Assembly (NCBI RefSeq): GCF_900172335.1
Contig: NZ_FWFX01000006.1
Coordinates: 124,001 to 188,000 of the forward strand
Direction of reading: 5' to 3'
DNA: 64,000 nucleotides
From: Roseovarius albus
Lineage (GTDB): Bacteria > Pseudomonadota > Alphaproteobacteria > Rhodobacterales > Rhodobacteraceae
The notes beneath the pieces were generated by a model, which was not told the origin of the DNA, ran no database searches, and was given only the letters and a program-made list of their open reading frames with translations. This document shows positions 1 through 8,173 of this stretch, piece by piece (the first letter of the stretch is position 1; the number at the start of each line of letters is the position of its first letter). Position numbers and translations under genes: made by a program.

Positions 1-379
1 TCAGGGTCTTACCGGCGCCTTTGGCAAAGCCAGAGCCGGGGAATGAGCCATCCAGAAAGGCCAACCATTCGCTTCCGCTCAAACTGGCAACGCGTTTTCT
101 GGGATATCCCACCAAGGCTGTTTGTTTGAGAATTGTTGCAATCTGTGCCGGATCATCCGCGGCCTTGTCTAACGCTTGCAGCGCAGCCCGGCGATAGGCA
201 TTGGCGCGTTTTTTGCGGATCAAATGACGCGACAGCCAAACGGCCACAACGAGACATGCGGCCCCCAAAACCAGCCAACCCGGTGTTTGCGGTGTCATTG
301 CGATCGCTGCAGGTTGGGGGGCTTCCTCAAGCAGGTCGATCAGTTCGACCAGGCTTAATCCTTCAAGCTCCGAGCTCAT
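1..379 (-). CDS. DUF4381 domain protein, partial at window edge
   Basis: The frame opens with ATG at 379 and runs off the window, so only the N-terminal 126 or so residues are visible. One hydrophobic segment (about residues 33-52, TPGWLVLGAACLVVAVWLS) is followed by a basic stretch (RHLIRKKR) and a helical region with GYPRKRVASLSGSEWLAFLD. This is the pattern of the small membrane-anchored DUF4381 proteins encoded beside MoxR and DUF58 genes. Its ATG overlaps the stop of the upstream DUF58 gene (ATGA), indicating translational coupling. In this type of cluster one or more VWA-domain proteins usually follow; they would lie outside the window. The molecular role is unknown; an envelope-associated part of a MoxR chaperone system is the usual inference. 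Confidence 0.75.
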   Translation of the reverse strand, partial: MSSELEGLSLVELIDLLEEAPQPAAIAMTPQTPGWLVLGAACLVVAVWLSRHLIRKKRANAYRRAALQALDKAADDPAQIATILKQTALVGYPRKRVASLSGSEWLAFLDGSFPGSGFAKGAGKTL

Positions 380-1326
380 CGCGGGACCCTCCCGTGACCG
401 AGTAATTGCCGAATTTGATCTGCAGCAGGTTCTACCGTGGTCAGGGGTAAAACCGGCACGCCGTATTTACGCGACCATGTCTGCACGATGGCCGCACGCC
501 CTTGCAGCATGTCACGTAGCCGTTGATGAACTTTACCGTCACCCGTGTTCAGCTCTGCCTGCAGATGACCATCGGTTACGGTCATGCGCAGGTCTGCCGG
601 GATGCCATCCGCCAAAGGGTCGGCAATGTTGAACAGGATCAGATCGTTGGACCGCGCCAGTGCGGCGATCAGCGCGTCGGTCTGATCGTCGGTTCCGTCG
701 AAATCCGAAAACACCATGATCAGGGCATTTGTCTTGGCAATGCGCAGGGCGGAACGCAGCACCTTGTTAAGCGGCAGCGCGGCCGCGACCGGCGCATCGG
801 CATGTAGCAGGGCATTGGCCTTGGCAATCGATGTCAGCACTTGATTGAGGGCCTTGTGGCTGCGGGCAGGGCGGTGCTCCGCGATCACCTCGTCGCCGAA
901 CACCAATCCACCAATGCGATCCCCTTGCGCCAGAACACGATGGGCAGCCAAGGCTGCGGCTTCGGCGGCAATCACGGATTTCAAGAAAACCCGACTGCCA
1001 AAATACATCGACATGCGTTGGTCAACGATCAGGAGCGTCGGGCGATCACGTTCTTCGGTATAGACCCGAACATGCGGTTTACCCGTGCGCGCCGTGACCT
1101 TCCAATCCATGGTGCGGATGTCGTCACCATCGACATATTCGCGCAGTTCTTCAAAATTCAACCCACGCCCGCGGAGCTTGGAAGCGTGCCGGCCATTGAG
1201 GACCGAGGCTGCGGGTTGTCGGGGTAGGAAAGTCAACGTGCGCGCTTGCGATCCAAGTCGACGCAATTGATCCAGATCCACATGAATGCAGGGGTCATGG
1301 GCAGATGTGGCAGCAACTGAGGCCAT
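376..1326 (-). CDS. DUF58 domain-containing protein
   Basis: About 316 residues. The sequence contains the DUF58 signature region GRGLNFEELREYVDGDD followed by DWKVTARTGKPHVRVYTEERD, then a VWA-like core with LLIVDQRMSM and a later MVFSDFDGTDD, which resembles a degenerate metal-ion-dependent adhesion site. DUF58 proteins are encoded next to MoxR AAA ATPases and are thought to act with them in assembling or maturing envelope or enzyme complexes. The ATG at 1326 was chosen because the AGGAGGG ahead of it lies about 10 bases upstream; a TTG at 1335 would sit almost on top of that site. The Shine-Dalgarno overlaps the stop of the MoxR gene, and the gene's own stop overlaps the next ATG, so the three genes form one operon. 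Confidence 0.85.
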   Translation of the reverse strand: MASVAATSAHDPCIHVDLDQLRRLGSQARTLTFLPRQPAASVLNGRHASKLRGRGLNFEELREYVDGDDIRTMDWKVTARTGKPHVRVYTEERDRPTLLIVDQRMSMYFGSRVFLKSVIAAEAAALAAHRVLAQGDRIGGLVFGDEVIAEHRPARSHKALNQVLTSIAKANALLHADAPVAAALPLNKVLRSALRIAKTNALIMVFSDFDGTDDQTDALIAALARSNDLILFNIADPLADGIPADLRMTVTDGHLQAELNTGDGKVHQRLRDMLQGRAAIVQTWSRKYGVPVLPLTTVEPAADQIRQLLGHGRVPR

Positions 1327-1341
1327 ATCGTGCAATCCCTC

Positions 1342-2346
1342 CTAGGGCAGGGCAACAACCGACAAGATTTCGGCGATCACATCATCGGCTGAGCGGTCAT
1401 CCCCTTGCGCCTCGTAGCTGAGGCCCAGACGGTGTCGGAAAACATCCGGTGCGACCGCGCGCACATCCAGCGGGTCCACATAATCTCGTCCATTTAGCCA
1501 TGCATGCACCCGGCCACATTTATCTAGTGCCAGCGATGCGCGAGGGCTGGCACCGATTTCGATCCAGCGCGCCAGTTCTTCGCTTAGTTTACCCGGTGTA
1601 CGCGTGGCATAGACCAGATCGGCCATATAACGCTCCATCGCGTCAGAAACATGAATTTGTCCGATCTCACCGCGGGCCTCAAAAATTATATCTTGCGATA
1701 TGGCCGTGGGTTTTGGCGTTTTTTTTGCGGTCCGCTGCGCGGCAATTTCCTCTCCGCGCACAAGGCGGATGACCTCAACCTCATCCTCCACAGGTGGATA
1801 GGTGATGTTCACATGCATCAAGAATCGGTCCATCTGTGCCTCAGGCAGGGGGTAAGTGCCCTCTTGTTCGATGGGGTTCTGCGTTGCCATCACCATGAAC
1901 AGCGGTTCCATCGGGTGGGTTGTTCCGCCGACCGTGACTTGCCGCTCTTCCATCGCTTCGAGCAGTGCCGCCTGCACCTTGGCCGGGGCGCGATTGATTT
2001 CGTCAGCGAGAACAATATTGGCAAAGATCGGCCCGGGATCAAAACGGAAGGAGCCGCCTTCTTCGCTTTGGTAATACACTTCGGTGCCAGTGACATCTGA
2101 AGGCAACAGATCGGGCGTGAACTGAATTCGACTGAAATCTGCATCCAAGTTTTTTGCCATCGCTTTGACAGCGCGTGTTTTGGCAAGGCCGGGCAGACCT
2201 TCGATCAAGAGGTTGCCATTTGCCAACAAGCCGATCACCAGCCGGTCGATCACATCGCGTTGACCAATGATCGAGGCGCTCATGCGCTTGCGTAGGTCAT
2301 CAATCGCCGCTAGGGCCGGTAATGGTGGAGTTTCAGTATTCGCCAT
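1342..2346 (-). CDS. MoxR-family AAA ATPase
   Basis: 334 residues from the ATG at 2346, which has AAAGGG eight bases upstream; a TTG at 2388 gives a 14-residue longer form with a poorer site. The AAA+ core is complete. Walker A is GLPGLAKT near residue 50, Walker B is IVLADEINRAPAK near residue 115, sensor 1 is MATQNPIEQEGTYPLPEAQ, and an arginine-finger region (DRFLMH) follows. MoxR ATPases act as chaperone-like remodelers in the cytoplasm and are normally cotranscribed with DUF58 and VWA proteins, which is the arrangement here. The specific client is unknown. It is the first gene of the minus-strand operon that leaves the window at position 1. Confidence 0.9.
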   Translation of the reverse strand: MANTETPPLPALAAIDDLRKRMSASIIGQRDVIDRLVIGLLANGNLLIEGLPGLAKTRAVKAMAKNLDADFSRIQFTPDLLPSDVTGTEVYYQSEEGGSFRFDPGPIFANIVLADEINRAPAKVQAALLEAMEERQVTVGGTTHPMEPLFMVMATQNPIEQEGTYPLPEAQMDRFLMHVNITYPPVEDEVEVIRLVRGEEIAAQRTAKKTPKPTAISQDIIFEARGEIGQIHVSDAMERYMADLVYATRTPGKLSEELARWIEIGASPRASLALDKCGRVHAWLNGRDYVDPLDVRAVAPDVFRHRLGLSYEAQGDDRSADDVIAEILSVVALP

Positions 2347-2739
2347 ATCGCAAACCCTTTGCGCTTGACGCCAATCTACCGACATCAAAATTTCAAATTC
2401 CTTTAGGGAGGGTCTCAGTCGCTTTTAGGTCCTGAAAACATGCCCTCAATGTTGCAGCTAGCAAATCGCGATATCTCGCGCGCGTCAAGTTTTGATCCGT
2501 TAACCTCATTATCAGGCAGTTTTGCCGTTCTGTGTGAAGCGTCGCGGATTGTTTAGCACGCCAATTGGCATTGCAGAGTTGTTGGTTTAATCGATGATGC
2601 AGAGGCCTGCCGTGTTCCGTGTAACAAAACGATATTCGATGGTGTTTCACCCTTGCGCGCGGGTGGTCAGGGCAATAGAAGAGCCAATGATTTATCTGCC
2701 CGCGTTTTGCGCGGCACAACGCTATGGATGAGGATCGAC
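2347..2739. other. intergenic region between divergent MoxR and tig
   Basis: 393 bases between two divergent operons, so it must hold promoters for both. No convincing protein-coding frame is seen; a 108-codon minus-strand frame (2393-2719) has no family resemblance. The only promoter-like match noted for tig is TTGGCA (2565-2570) followed 17 bases later by TAATCG, which is weak. No riboswitch or RNA gene was recognised. Confidence 0.4.
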
Positions 2740-4071
2740 ATGCAGGTCACCGAGACCCTGAACGAAGGCCTGAAGCGCGGCTACAAACTGGTTTTGAGCG
2801 CAGCTGAGCTGGACGAGAAAGTTGTAGGCAAGCTGAAGGAAGCCCAGCCTGAAGTGGAGATGAAAGGTTTCCGCAAAGGTAAGGTGCCTCTGGCGTTGCT
2901 AAGAAAGCAATTTGGTGGTCGTGTGCTTGGCGAAGCCATGCAAGAAGCTGTTGATGGCGCAATGTCGCAGCACTTTGAAGACAGCGGCGAACGCCCAGCG
3001 GCCGAGCCTGATGTCAAAATGGCCAATCAGGATTGGAAAGAAGGCGACGACGTCGAAGTCGAAATGTCTTATGAGGCACTGCCTGAGATCCCAGAAGTTG
3101 ACCTGAAATCGGTCAAGCTGGAGCGTCTGGTTACCAAAGCCGATGATGCCGCTGTTGAAGAGGCTCTGAACAATCTTGCGGAAAGCGCACAGGACTTCAA
3201 AGATCGCAAAAAAGGCACCAAAGCCAAAGATGGCGATCAGGTTGTCATGGACTTTGTTGGCAAAGTTGACGGTGAAGCCTTTGAAGGTGGCAGTGCCGAA
3301 GATTACCCGTTGGTTCTGGGTTCAAATAGCTTCATCCCTGGTTTCGAAGAGCAACTGGTTGGCGTGAAAGCCGAAGAAGAGAAAGCGGTAACGGTATCCT
3401 TCCCGGAAGATTACCAAGCCGAGCAGCTGGCCGGTAAAGAAGCTGTCTTTGACTGCACGATCAAAGCCGTCAAAGCACCTGCTGCCGCAGAAATCAACGA
3501 CGAGCTGGCAACCAAATTCGGTGCTGAAGATCTGGACGGCCTGAAGGGCCAGATCCGTGAGCGTCTGGAAGAAGAGTATGCCGGTGCCGCACGCGCTGTT
3601 CTGAAGCGTAGCCTGCTGGATGACCTGGACGGCAAAGTGAGCTTTGACCTGCCTCCGTCGATGGTTGCGGCAGAAGCCAAGCAAATCGCGCACCAGATCT
3701 GGCATGAAGAAAATCCAGAAGTCGAAGGCCATGATCATCCTGAGATCGAAGCCACCGATGAGCATAACAAGCTGGCTGAGCGCCGCGTACGTCTGGGTCT
3801 TCTATTGGCTGAACTGGGCCGCAAGGCCGAGGTTGACGTGACCGATGCCGAAATGACTCAAGCAGTTATGCAGCAAGCACGTCAGTACCCTGGTCACGAG
3901 CGCGAGTTCTTTGAATTCGTTCAAAATAACCCGCAGATGCGTCAGCAACTGCGTGCGCCGATCTTTGAAGAAAAAGTCATCGACTATGTTGTCGAACTGG
4001 CTTCAGTCACAGACAAAGAGATCAGCAAGGATGATCTGGAAAAAGCCGTTGAGGCGCTGGACCAAGACTGA
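2740..4071 (+). CDS. tig: Trigger factor
   Basis: 443 residues, the usual length. This ribosome-bound chaperone and peptidyl-prolyl isomerase meets nascent chains at the tunnel exit. The N-terminal ribosome-docking motif GFRKGKVP is at residues 43-50. The FKBP-like PPIase domain (about 160-250) includes [20 protein letters not shown] and [11 protein letters not shown], and a long helical C-terminal chaperone domain follows. The ATG at 2740 ([10 protein letters not shown]) is preceded by GAGGA at a five-base gap; upstream in-frame codons from 2653 lack this support and would add a non-conserved extension. It is a single-gene unit ending in a strong terminator. Trigger factor is often followed by clpP in other bacteria; here it is followed by convergent quorum-sensing genes. 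Confidence 0.97.
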   Translation: MQVTETLNEGLKRGYKLVLSAAELDEKVVGKLKEAQPEVEMKGFRKGKVPLALLRKQFGGRVLGEAMQEAVDGAMSQHFEDSGERPAAEPDVKMANQDWKEGDDVEVEMSYEALPEIPEVDLKSVKLERLVTKADDAAVEEALNNLAESAQDFKDRKKGTKAKDGDQVVMDFVGKVDGEAFEGGSAEDYPLVLGSNSFIPGFEEQLVGVKAEEEKAVTVSFPEDYQAEQLAGKEAVFDCTIKAVKAPAAAEINDELATKFGAEDLDGLKGQIRERLEEEYAGAARAVLKRSLLDDLDGKVSFDLPPSMVAAEAKQIAHQIWHEENPEVEGHDHPEIEATDEHNKLAERRVRLGLLLAELGRKAEVDVTDAEMTQAVMQQARQYPGHEREFFEFVQNNPQMRQQLRAPIFEEKVIDYVVELASVTDKEISKDDLEKAVEALDQD

Positions 4072-4100
4072 TCTTCGGGTATACCGCTGGAAAATGGAAA

Positions 4101-4129
4101 AGGGTTGCCTGTTTGGCAGCCCTTTTTTT
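4101..4129 (+). terminator. Rho-independent terminator of tig
   Basis: AGGGTTGCC, loop TGTTT, GGCAGCCCT (one G-T pair), followed directly by a run of T. It lies 30 bases after the tig stop codon and 20 bases before the end of the convergent luxI gene. Confidence 0.9.
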
Positions 4130-4149
4130 GTTAGTGTTCATATGTGTGC

Positions 4150-4926
4150 CTAGTGCAAGGAGACGTCGCCGAGTGCTTGTTGCAGCGCGCGGGTGGCCGC
4201 TTTTTCGCGTTCATTTGTGGCCGATGAAAACTGATCGTCAAAATAGTCCTGCAGATCTGTCGTCATGATTGGCCGGACTTTGGCTGTCATCATCTCTGCC
4301 AACTCGTTTTCCGGAATGAAGATATTGCCTGTGATACTGGCAAAGGCTCGAACACGCTTAATACGTTCTTCTGAACACTCTAGGAGGGCTGCCATGGCCT
4401 TGACCTTGCCCATACCGACGGTTTCGCCAACATAGTCATATGGCGCGTTGTCCGAGCGTTTAAGAATGCGGTTCATGATGGGATCAATCACAGTGACGAT
4501 ATCTTCGATCCCGGCAGTGCGAGCGTACTCCAAGATGCCGACCATCAGCTCGCAGGTTGCATGGGCGATGGATTTGCCCCCTTTTCCATGATCCAGCCTG
4601 TCGTGATCAACGCAAAAACGAGTTGATTCCCACATCAATGCGCTGCGTAACGGTGGCTCACCACACAAGATATCGCTGAAGACATCAGAAAGCATATGCG
4701 GACCAGTGGTTTGCAGCAGGCGTGCACAACCGGTGACATTCAGGTCTTCATCCAGTTGCACGACATAAGCCGGGTTCTGATCATCGAATTCATCAATTTC
4801 GCGCCCATTCGTGATCTTGACGTCCCACCCCATACGGTCACTAAATACGCGGGCTCTTAACTGGTACATTTCATCGAGTATCGAGCCAAACGTGTCTCTA
4901 TTGAGTGCGTCAATTACGAGTATCAT
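4150..4926 (-). CDS. Acyl-homoserine lactone synthase, LuxI family
   Basis: 258 residues. The enzyme joins S-adenosylmethionine and an acyl-ACP to make an AHL signal. All LuxI-family core residues are visible: R24, F28, W34, D45 and D48 (EIDEFDD), R69 (CARLLQTTGPHML), and E100/R103 (MWESTRFCVD). The protein is about 40 residues longer than typical LuxI enzymes, with an extra C-terminal helical tail (ELAEMMTAKVRPIMTTDLQ). The luxR gene lies immediately upstream on the same strand with an 88-base gap, the classic receptor-synthase arrangement. In Rhodobacter capsulatus an AHL system of this kind influences gene transfer agent production. A GTA cluster is present 13 kb away in this window, but a functional link here is only an inference. 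Confidence 0.95.
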   Translation of the reverse strand: MILVIDALNRDTFGSILDEMYQLRARVFSDRMGWDVKITNGREIDEFDDQNPAYVVQLDEDLNVTGCARLLQTTGPHMLSDVFSDILCGEPPLRSALMWESTRFCVDHDRLDHGKGGKSIAHATCELMVGILEYARTAGIEDIVTVIDPIMNRILKRSDNAPYDYVGETVGMGKVKAMAALLECSEERIKRVRAFASITGNIFIPENELAEMMTAKVRPIMTTDLQDYFDDQFSSATNEREKAATRALQQALGDVSLH

Positions 4927-4993
4927 TAGAATTATCCCCTATAAGTTGTGGGATGAACGTAACAATTCTCACAAAAGAAGATATTGGGGAAAT

Positions 4994-5002
4994 CCCGTAG
5001 GG
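4994..5002. promoter_or_regulatory. Small palindrome in the luxR-luxI gap
   Basis: CCCGTAGGG, an inverted repeat with a 3-base centre, lies about 70 bases upstream of the luxI ATG and just after the luxR stop. Its position suits a LuxR operator, but it is shorter than a classical 20-bp lux box and does not match the canonical sequence, so the assignment is tentative. Confidence 0.25.
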
Positions 5003-5014
5003 GCTTTCGTCTGA

Positions 5015-5716
5015 TCAGCTGGGCGTGATTAAGCCTAACGAAATGCCGCGGCCGACAGCCTGTGCCGTTGTCAAAGCAAACAGTTTTTCTCGCGTTGATC
5101 TCAAGTGAACTTCAACTGTCCGGAGGGATATCGACAAGATATCGCCGATGTCTTGCTGCGATTTACCGGCAGCGACCCATTGCAAGATTTCTTTCTCGCG
5201 CGAGGAGAGGTGCGGGAAGCGCAGACTTTTCATCACCGTCTCTGATGTCATGACCGCATCATGCAGGTAAACCGCAGACGACTGTAAGTTTCCAATGATT
5301 TGCGTGCGAAGTTTTTGCCAACCATCGGTTGGCAAGGGTGCAGACACGCTAAAGAGGCCAACTTCGCCAAACGGACCCCGTACCGGAATCGTCACACCTG
5401 TATCTGGCAAACCAAAATCATATGCTTGGCTGAACACAGATTGAAAATTAGCAGAGCGTTCTAAACGTCCCCAGTCAACCGGGGCAATACTCCGCGCGGC
5501 CTTTTCCAGAGTCGGATCCTGCAAATGAAGGCCATGCTCCATATAGTGATTCTTCCAGCGATCAGGGTAGGTCGTGAAAGCGTGCACGGTTCCGCTCAAA
5601 GGATGTGTCGAGGCATAAGATGCATACTCTAACCCTAGGCTCTCACACACATTGCGCAAATGGCCAACAAAGTCACTTTTGCCATTTGGCATGTCTGCAA
5701 GGTCAATCAATTCCAT
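5015..5716 (-). CDS. LuxR-family autoinducer-responsive regulator
   Basis: 233 residues. An N-terminal autoinducer-binding domain carries YPDRWKNHYMEHGLHLQDP and PVDWG, where the conserved Trp, Tyr and Asp of the AHL pocket sit. A C-terminal GerE-type helix-turn-helix (about residues 170-229) carries LSSREKEILQWVAAGKSQQDIGDILSIS and TVEVHLRS. It is transcribed toward luxI and is its likely partner and regulator. The 208 bases upstream include three direct GCGAAAT repeats. The ligand cannot be read from the sequence. Confidence 0.93.
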   Translation of the reverse strand: MELIDLADMPNGKSDFVGHLRNVCESLGLEYASYASTHPLSGTVHAFTTYPDRWKNHYMEHGLHLQDPTLEKAARSIAPVDWGRLERSANFQSVFSQAYDFGLPDTGVTIPVRGPFGEVGLFSVSAPLPTDGWQKLRTQIIGNLQSSAVYLHDAVMTSETVMKSLRFPHLSSREKEILQWVAAGKSQQDIGDILSISLRTVEVHLRSTREKLFALTTAQAVGRGISLGLITPS

Positions 5717-5856
5717 TCAATATGTGAGCCTTTGAGAAATTCAAACATCGCGCGACGAACGTAGCTATTCTTGATAACTACCAAGCAGTATGCGTGAACT
5801 GGCGTGCCGTTGTCCACTCGGGTCTAGATTGTATCCAAATACTCTGAACAATCTAC

Positions 5857-5883
5857 GCGAAATTTGCGAAATCATTGCGAAAT
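5857..5883. repeat. Three direct GCGAAAT repeats upstream of luxR
   Basis: GCGAAAT occurs at 5857-5863, 5866-5872 and 5877-5883, spaced 9 and 11 bases apart (about one helical turn). They begin about 140 bases upstream of the luxR start and just beyond the rplI terminator. The arrangement suggests an operator array for a protein binding one face of the DNA; the binding protein is unknown. Confidence 0.4.
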
Positions 5884-5924
5884 CTGCGGTGAAGTGCATG
5901 GCTGATGCGATTATGGTAACAGTC

Positions 5925-5956
5925 AAAAAACGCCGCGCAAATCAATGCGCGGCGTT
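5925..5956 (-). terminator. Rho-independent terminator of rpsF-rpsR-rplI
   Basis: A ten-base stem (AACGCCGCGC with GCGCGGCGTT) and an eight-base loop. On the minus strand it is followed by a run of T. It sits 25 bases downstream of the rplI stop. Confidence 0.9.
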
Positions 5957-5981
5957 CTAATTGTTAAGCAGTATCGCTAAA

Positions 5982-6587
5982 TCAGACGTCTTCGTCTTCG
6001 CTAGCTGGTGCAGCGTCGAAGTCTTCGTCTGCAGCGGAACCGATATCGTCGAACAGTTCAGCGATTTCGAATTCTGCGGCTTCTTCTGCTTCTGCAGCGG
6101 CTTCCTGAATGGTTTTTCCGGTCGCTTGCAGTTCTGCTTCTTCTTCCGAGCGGGCAACGTTCAGTTCGATTGTTGCTTCGACTTCGGGGTGCAGAGTGAC
6201 GATCACGTCGTGCAGGCCCAGTTCTTTGATCGGACGAGTCAGGGCAACTTGCTTACGATCAACAGTGAAACCACCATCGGTTGCCGCGTCTGCGGCATCG
6301 CGTGTGCTGACTGAGCCGTATAGAGCACCGGAATCAGACGCTTGGCGAATCACGATGAACTGCTGACCGTTTAGGCGTTCTGCCAGAGCGTCGGCTTCTT
6401 TTTTGGTTTCCAGGTTGTTGGCTTCCAGCTGCGCTTTGCGTGCTTCAAAGTCCGAGATGTTGCGCTCGGATGCCGACAGAGCTTTGCCCTGTGGCAGAAG
6501 GAAGTTGCGTGCGTAGCCTGGTTTGACGGATACAACGTCGCCCATTTGACCCAGTTTGGAAACGCGTTCGAGAAGGATAACTTGCAT
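5982..6587 (-). CDS. rplI: 50S ribosomal protein L9
   Basis: 201 residues. The N-terminal L9 signature is complete ([36 protein letters not shown], quoted here only as residues 1-36, with the core [15 protein letters not shown]). The middle helix and C-terminal domain follow, and the protein ends in a long acidic Glu/Asp-Ala tail (about 160-201) that accounts for its length relative to the 150-residue E. coli protein; such tails are common in Rhodobacterales. It is the last gene of rpsF-rpsR-rplI, 12 bases after rpsR, and is followed by a strong terminator. Confidence 0.97.
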   Translation of the reverse strand: MQVILLERVSKLGQMGDVVSVKPGYARNFLLPQGKALSASERNISDFEARKAQLEANNLETKKEADALAERLNGQQFIVIRQASDSGALYGSVSTRDAADAATDGGFTVDRKQVALTRPIKELGLHDVIVTLHPEVEATIELNVARSEEEAELQATGKTIQEAAAEAEEAAEFEIAELFDDIGSAADEDFDAAPASEDEDV

Positions 6588-6599
6588 GTCAGGTTCTCC

Positions 6600-6827
6600 T
6601 TATTTCACAGCGTAAGGCAGCAGGGCGAGGAAGCGGGCGCGTTTGATAGCACGGGCCAGTTCACGCTGCTTCTTAGCCGAAACGGCGGTGATGCGGGAAG
6701 GCACGATTTTGCCACGCTCTGAGATATAGCGTTGCAGCAGTTTCGTGTCTTTGTAGTCGATTTTAGGTGCGTTCTCGCCCGAGAATGGGCAAACCTTACG
6801 ACGGCGGAAAAATGGTTTTGCAGCCAT
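6600..6827 (-). CDS. rpsR: 30S ribosomal protein S18
   Basis: 75 residues, the normal length. Features seen are the basic N-terminus ([17 protein letters not shown]), [32 protein letters not shown] and the C-terminal [18 protein letters not shown], all diagnostic for S18. S18 forms a heterodimer with S6 in the 30S platform, and S6 is encoded 26 bases upstream in the same operon. Confidence 0.98.
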   Translation of the reverse strand: MAAKPFFRRRKVCPFSGENAPKIDYKDTKLLQRYISERGKIVPSRITAVSAKKQRELARAIKRARFLALLPYAVK

Positions 6828-6853
6828 GGTTTAGTGTCCTTTCTTCAGGCAGA

Positions 6854-7210
6854 TCAAGCGCGGCGCTCGCGGCGGTCGCCACGTTCGTCACGTTTTTGCA
6901 TTTGGATCGACGGACCTTCGGCGTGCTCTTCGACTTTGATGGTCAGAATACGCATTACGTCGTCATGCAGACGCATCAGGCGTTCCATTTCCTGAACGGC
7001 GGCCGATGGCGCATCAGTCTTCAGGAAGGAGTAGTGACCCTTGCGGTTTTTGTTGATCTTGTAGGCCATTGTCTTAACGCCCCAGTACTCTGACTCAACG
7101 ACTTTACCGCCGTTGTCCGCCAGTACGGTGCTGAAATGTTCGACAAGGCTTTCAGCCTGCGCGTTGGACAAGTCCTGACGCGAGATGAATACATGCTCAT
7201 ACAGCGGCAT
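6854..7210 (-). CDS. rpsF: 30S ribosomal protein S6
   Basis: 118 residues from the ATG at 7210 (MPLYEHVFISRQDLS), which has TGGAG five bases upstream; a nine-residue longer reading from 7237 is not conserved. The body shows the S6 ferredoxin-like fold pattern including EYWGVKTMAYKINKNRKGHY, and the C-terminus is a basic RDERGDRRERR tail. S6 pairs with S18, encoded next. First gene of the ribosomal operon; in many bacteria the S6:S18 complex represses its own operon through the leader RNA. Confidence 0.97.
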   Translation of the reverse strand: MPLYEHVFISRQDLSNAQAESLVEHFSTVLADNGGKVVESEYWGVKTMAYKINKNRKGHYSFLKTDAPSAAVQEMERLMRLHDDVMRILTIKVEEHAEGPSIQMQKRDERGDRRERRA

Positions 7211-7544
7211 GTGTGCTCCACTTCTATCAAGGCGCATTTCAAAGGCGGGTCATAAACCTTTTGCGACCCATCCACGAGAGACTGCGCGGTTCAAATATCT
7301 TTGCAAAAGGCAGGGGGCGTATACGATGTATCATCATCTGGTGCAAGGCAAGAAAACTTGGCTGAAGTAGCTAAATTCCCAAGCGTTTCCTGCACGGTTG
7401 TTTGCGTCTCTAAGTCATTGGCGGATTTCCGCAAGTGTGGGTTTTACTCAGATAAAAATATCCTAAGTTGCAACTGAGAACACGTGCATAGCCTGCAGCC
7501 ATTGTACCGAATACCTCGCGACAAACCAATTTGGAGAACTTCAC
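7211..7544. other. Intergenic region between divergent rpsF and yceI
   Basis: 334 bases that must carry the promoter of the ribosomal operon (minus) and of the yceI-like gene (plus). A small inverted repeat, GGGTC at 7246-7250 with GACCC further on near 7264-7268, lies in the rpsF leader. It could be part of an S6:S18 autoregulatory structure, but the characteristic motif was not confirmed. No coding sequence is supported. Confidence 0.35.
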
Positions 7545-8117
7545 ATGAAATCCCCCCTTATCGCCGCAGCGTTGGCTCTATCCGCAACGGCCGCTTTTGC
7601 GGAACCGGAAAAATACGTTCTGGATGCAAGCCATAGTCAGGTGCTGTTTAGCTATAATCACCTTGGCTATTCCACGACTTACAACATGTTCTCTGGTTTT
7701 GAGGGCGAAATCATGTTTGACGCCGAAGCCCCTGAAAACTCTTCTGTCAGTGTCGAGCTTCCGGTGCGCTCTTTGTTTACTGGATGGGAACAGCGGTTCG
7801 AGCACTTCATGGGTGCGGATCTGTTCAATGCAGCCGAAGGGGATATGGTGACCTTCGTTTCCACTGGAATTGAAGTCACAGACGAGAACACGGGCAAGAT
7901 CACCGGTGACCTGACCATGAATGGCGTGACCAAATCGGTTGTGCTTGAAGCGGATCTGAACAAGACCGGCGATCATCCCTTTGCTGGTAAGCCATGGGTA
8001 GGTTTTGATGGCAAAACAACTTTGCTGCGGTCTGATTTTGGCCTCGGATATGCCGCTCCGAACGTAAGCGATGAGGTCGAAGTTCTGATCTCAATCGAGG
8101 CAGCCAAAGCGGATTAA
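7545..8117 (+). CDS. Periplasmic YceI-family protein
   Basis: 190 residues. A clear Sec signal peptide (MKSPLIAAALALSATAAFA, cleavage before EPEKY) is followed by a full YceI domain: YVLDASHSQVLFSYNHLGYSTTYNMFSGFEG at the start of the lipocalin-like barrel, then LTMNGVTKSVVLEADL and a final DFGLGYAAPNVSDEVEV. YceI-like proteins bind polyisoprenoids or related lipids in the periplasm. GGAG lies about eight bases before the ATG. The convergent neighbour is a cytochrome b561 fused to a second YceI domain, a pairing also seen in E. coli (yceJ-yceI), which suggests a common pathway. Confidence 0.93.
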   Translation: MKSPLIAAALALSATAAFAEPEKYVLDASHSQVLFSYNHLGYSTTYNMFSGFEGEIMFDAEAPENSSVSVELPVRSLFTGWEQRFEHFMGADLFNAAEGDMVTFVSTGIEVTDENTGKITGDLTMNGVTKSVVLEADLNKTGDHPFAGKPWVGFDGKTTLLRSDFGLGYAAPNVSDEVEVLISIEAAKAD

Positions 8118-8137
8118 TCTGCTACCAAAGATTTTTG

Positions 8138-8166
8138 AAAGGCTGCCGAAATCTTCAGCAGCCTTT
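8138..8166. terminator. Bidirectional terminator between yceI and cytochrome b561-YceI
   Basis: AAAGGCTGC and GCAGCCTTT form a nine-base stem with an 11-base loop in the 56-base gap between two convergent genes. T-rich sequence occurs on both sides, so it can serve both strands. Confidence 0.8.
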
Positions 8167-8173
8167 CTTAGTA

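Noticed and set aside
2393-2719. 108-codon minus-strand frame between MoxR and tig
   Set aside because: No recognisable family, unusual Cys/His/Arg composition, and it would occupy the whole divergent promoter region.
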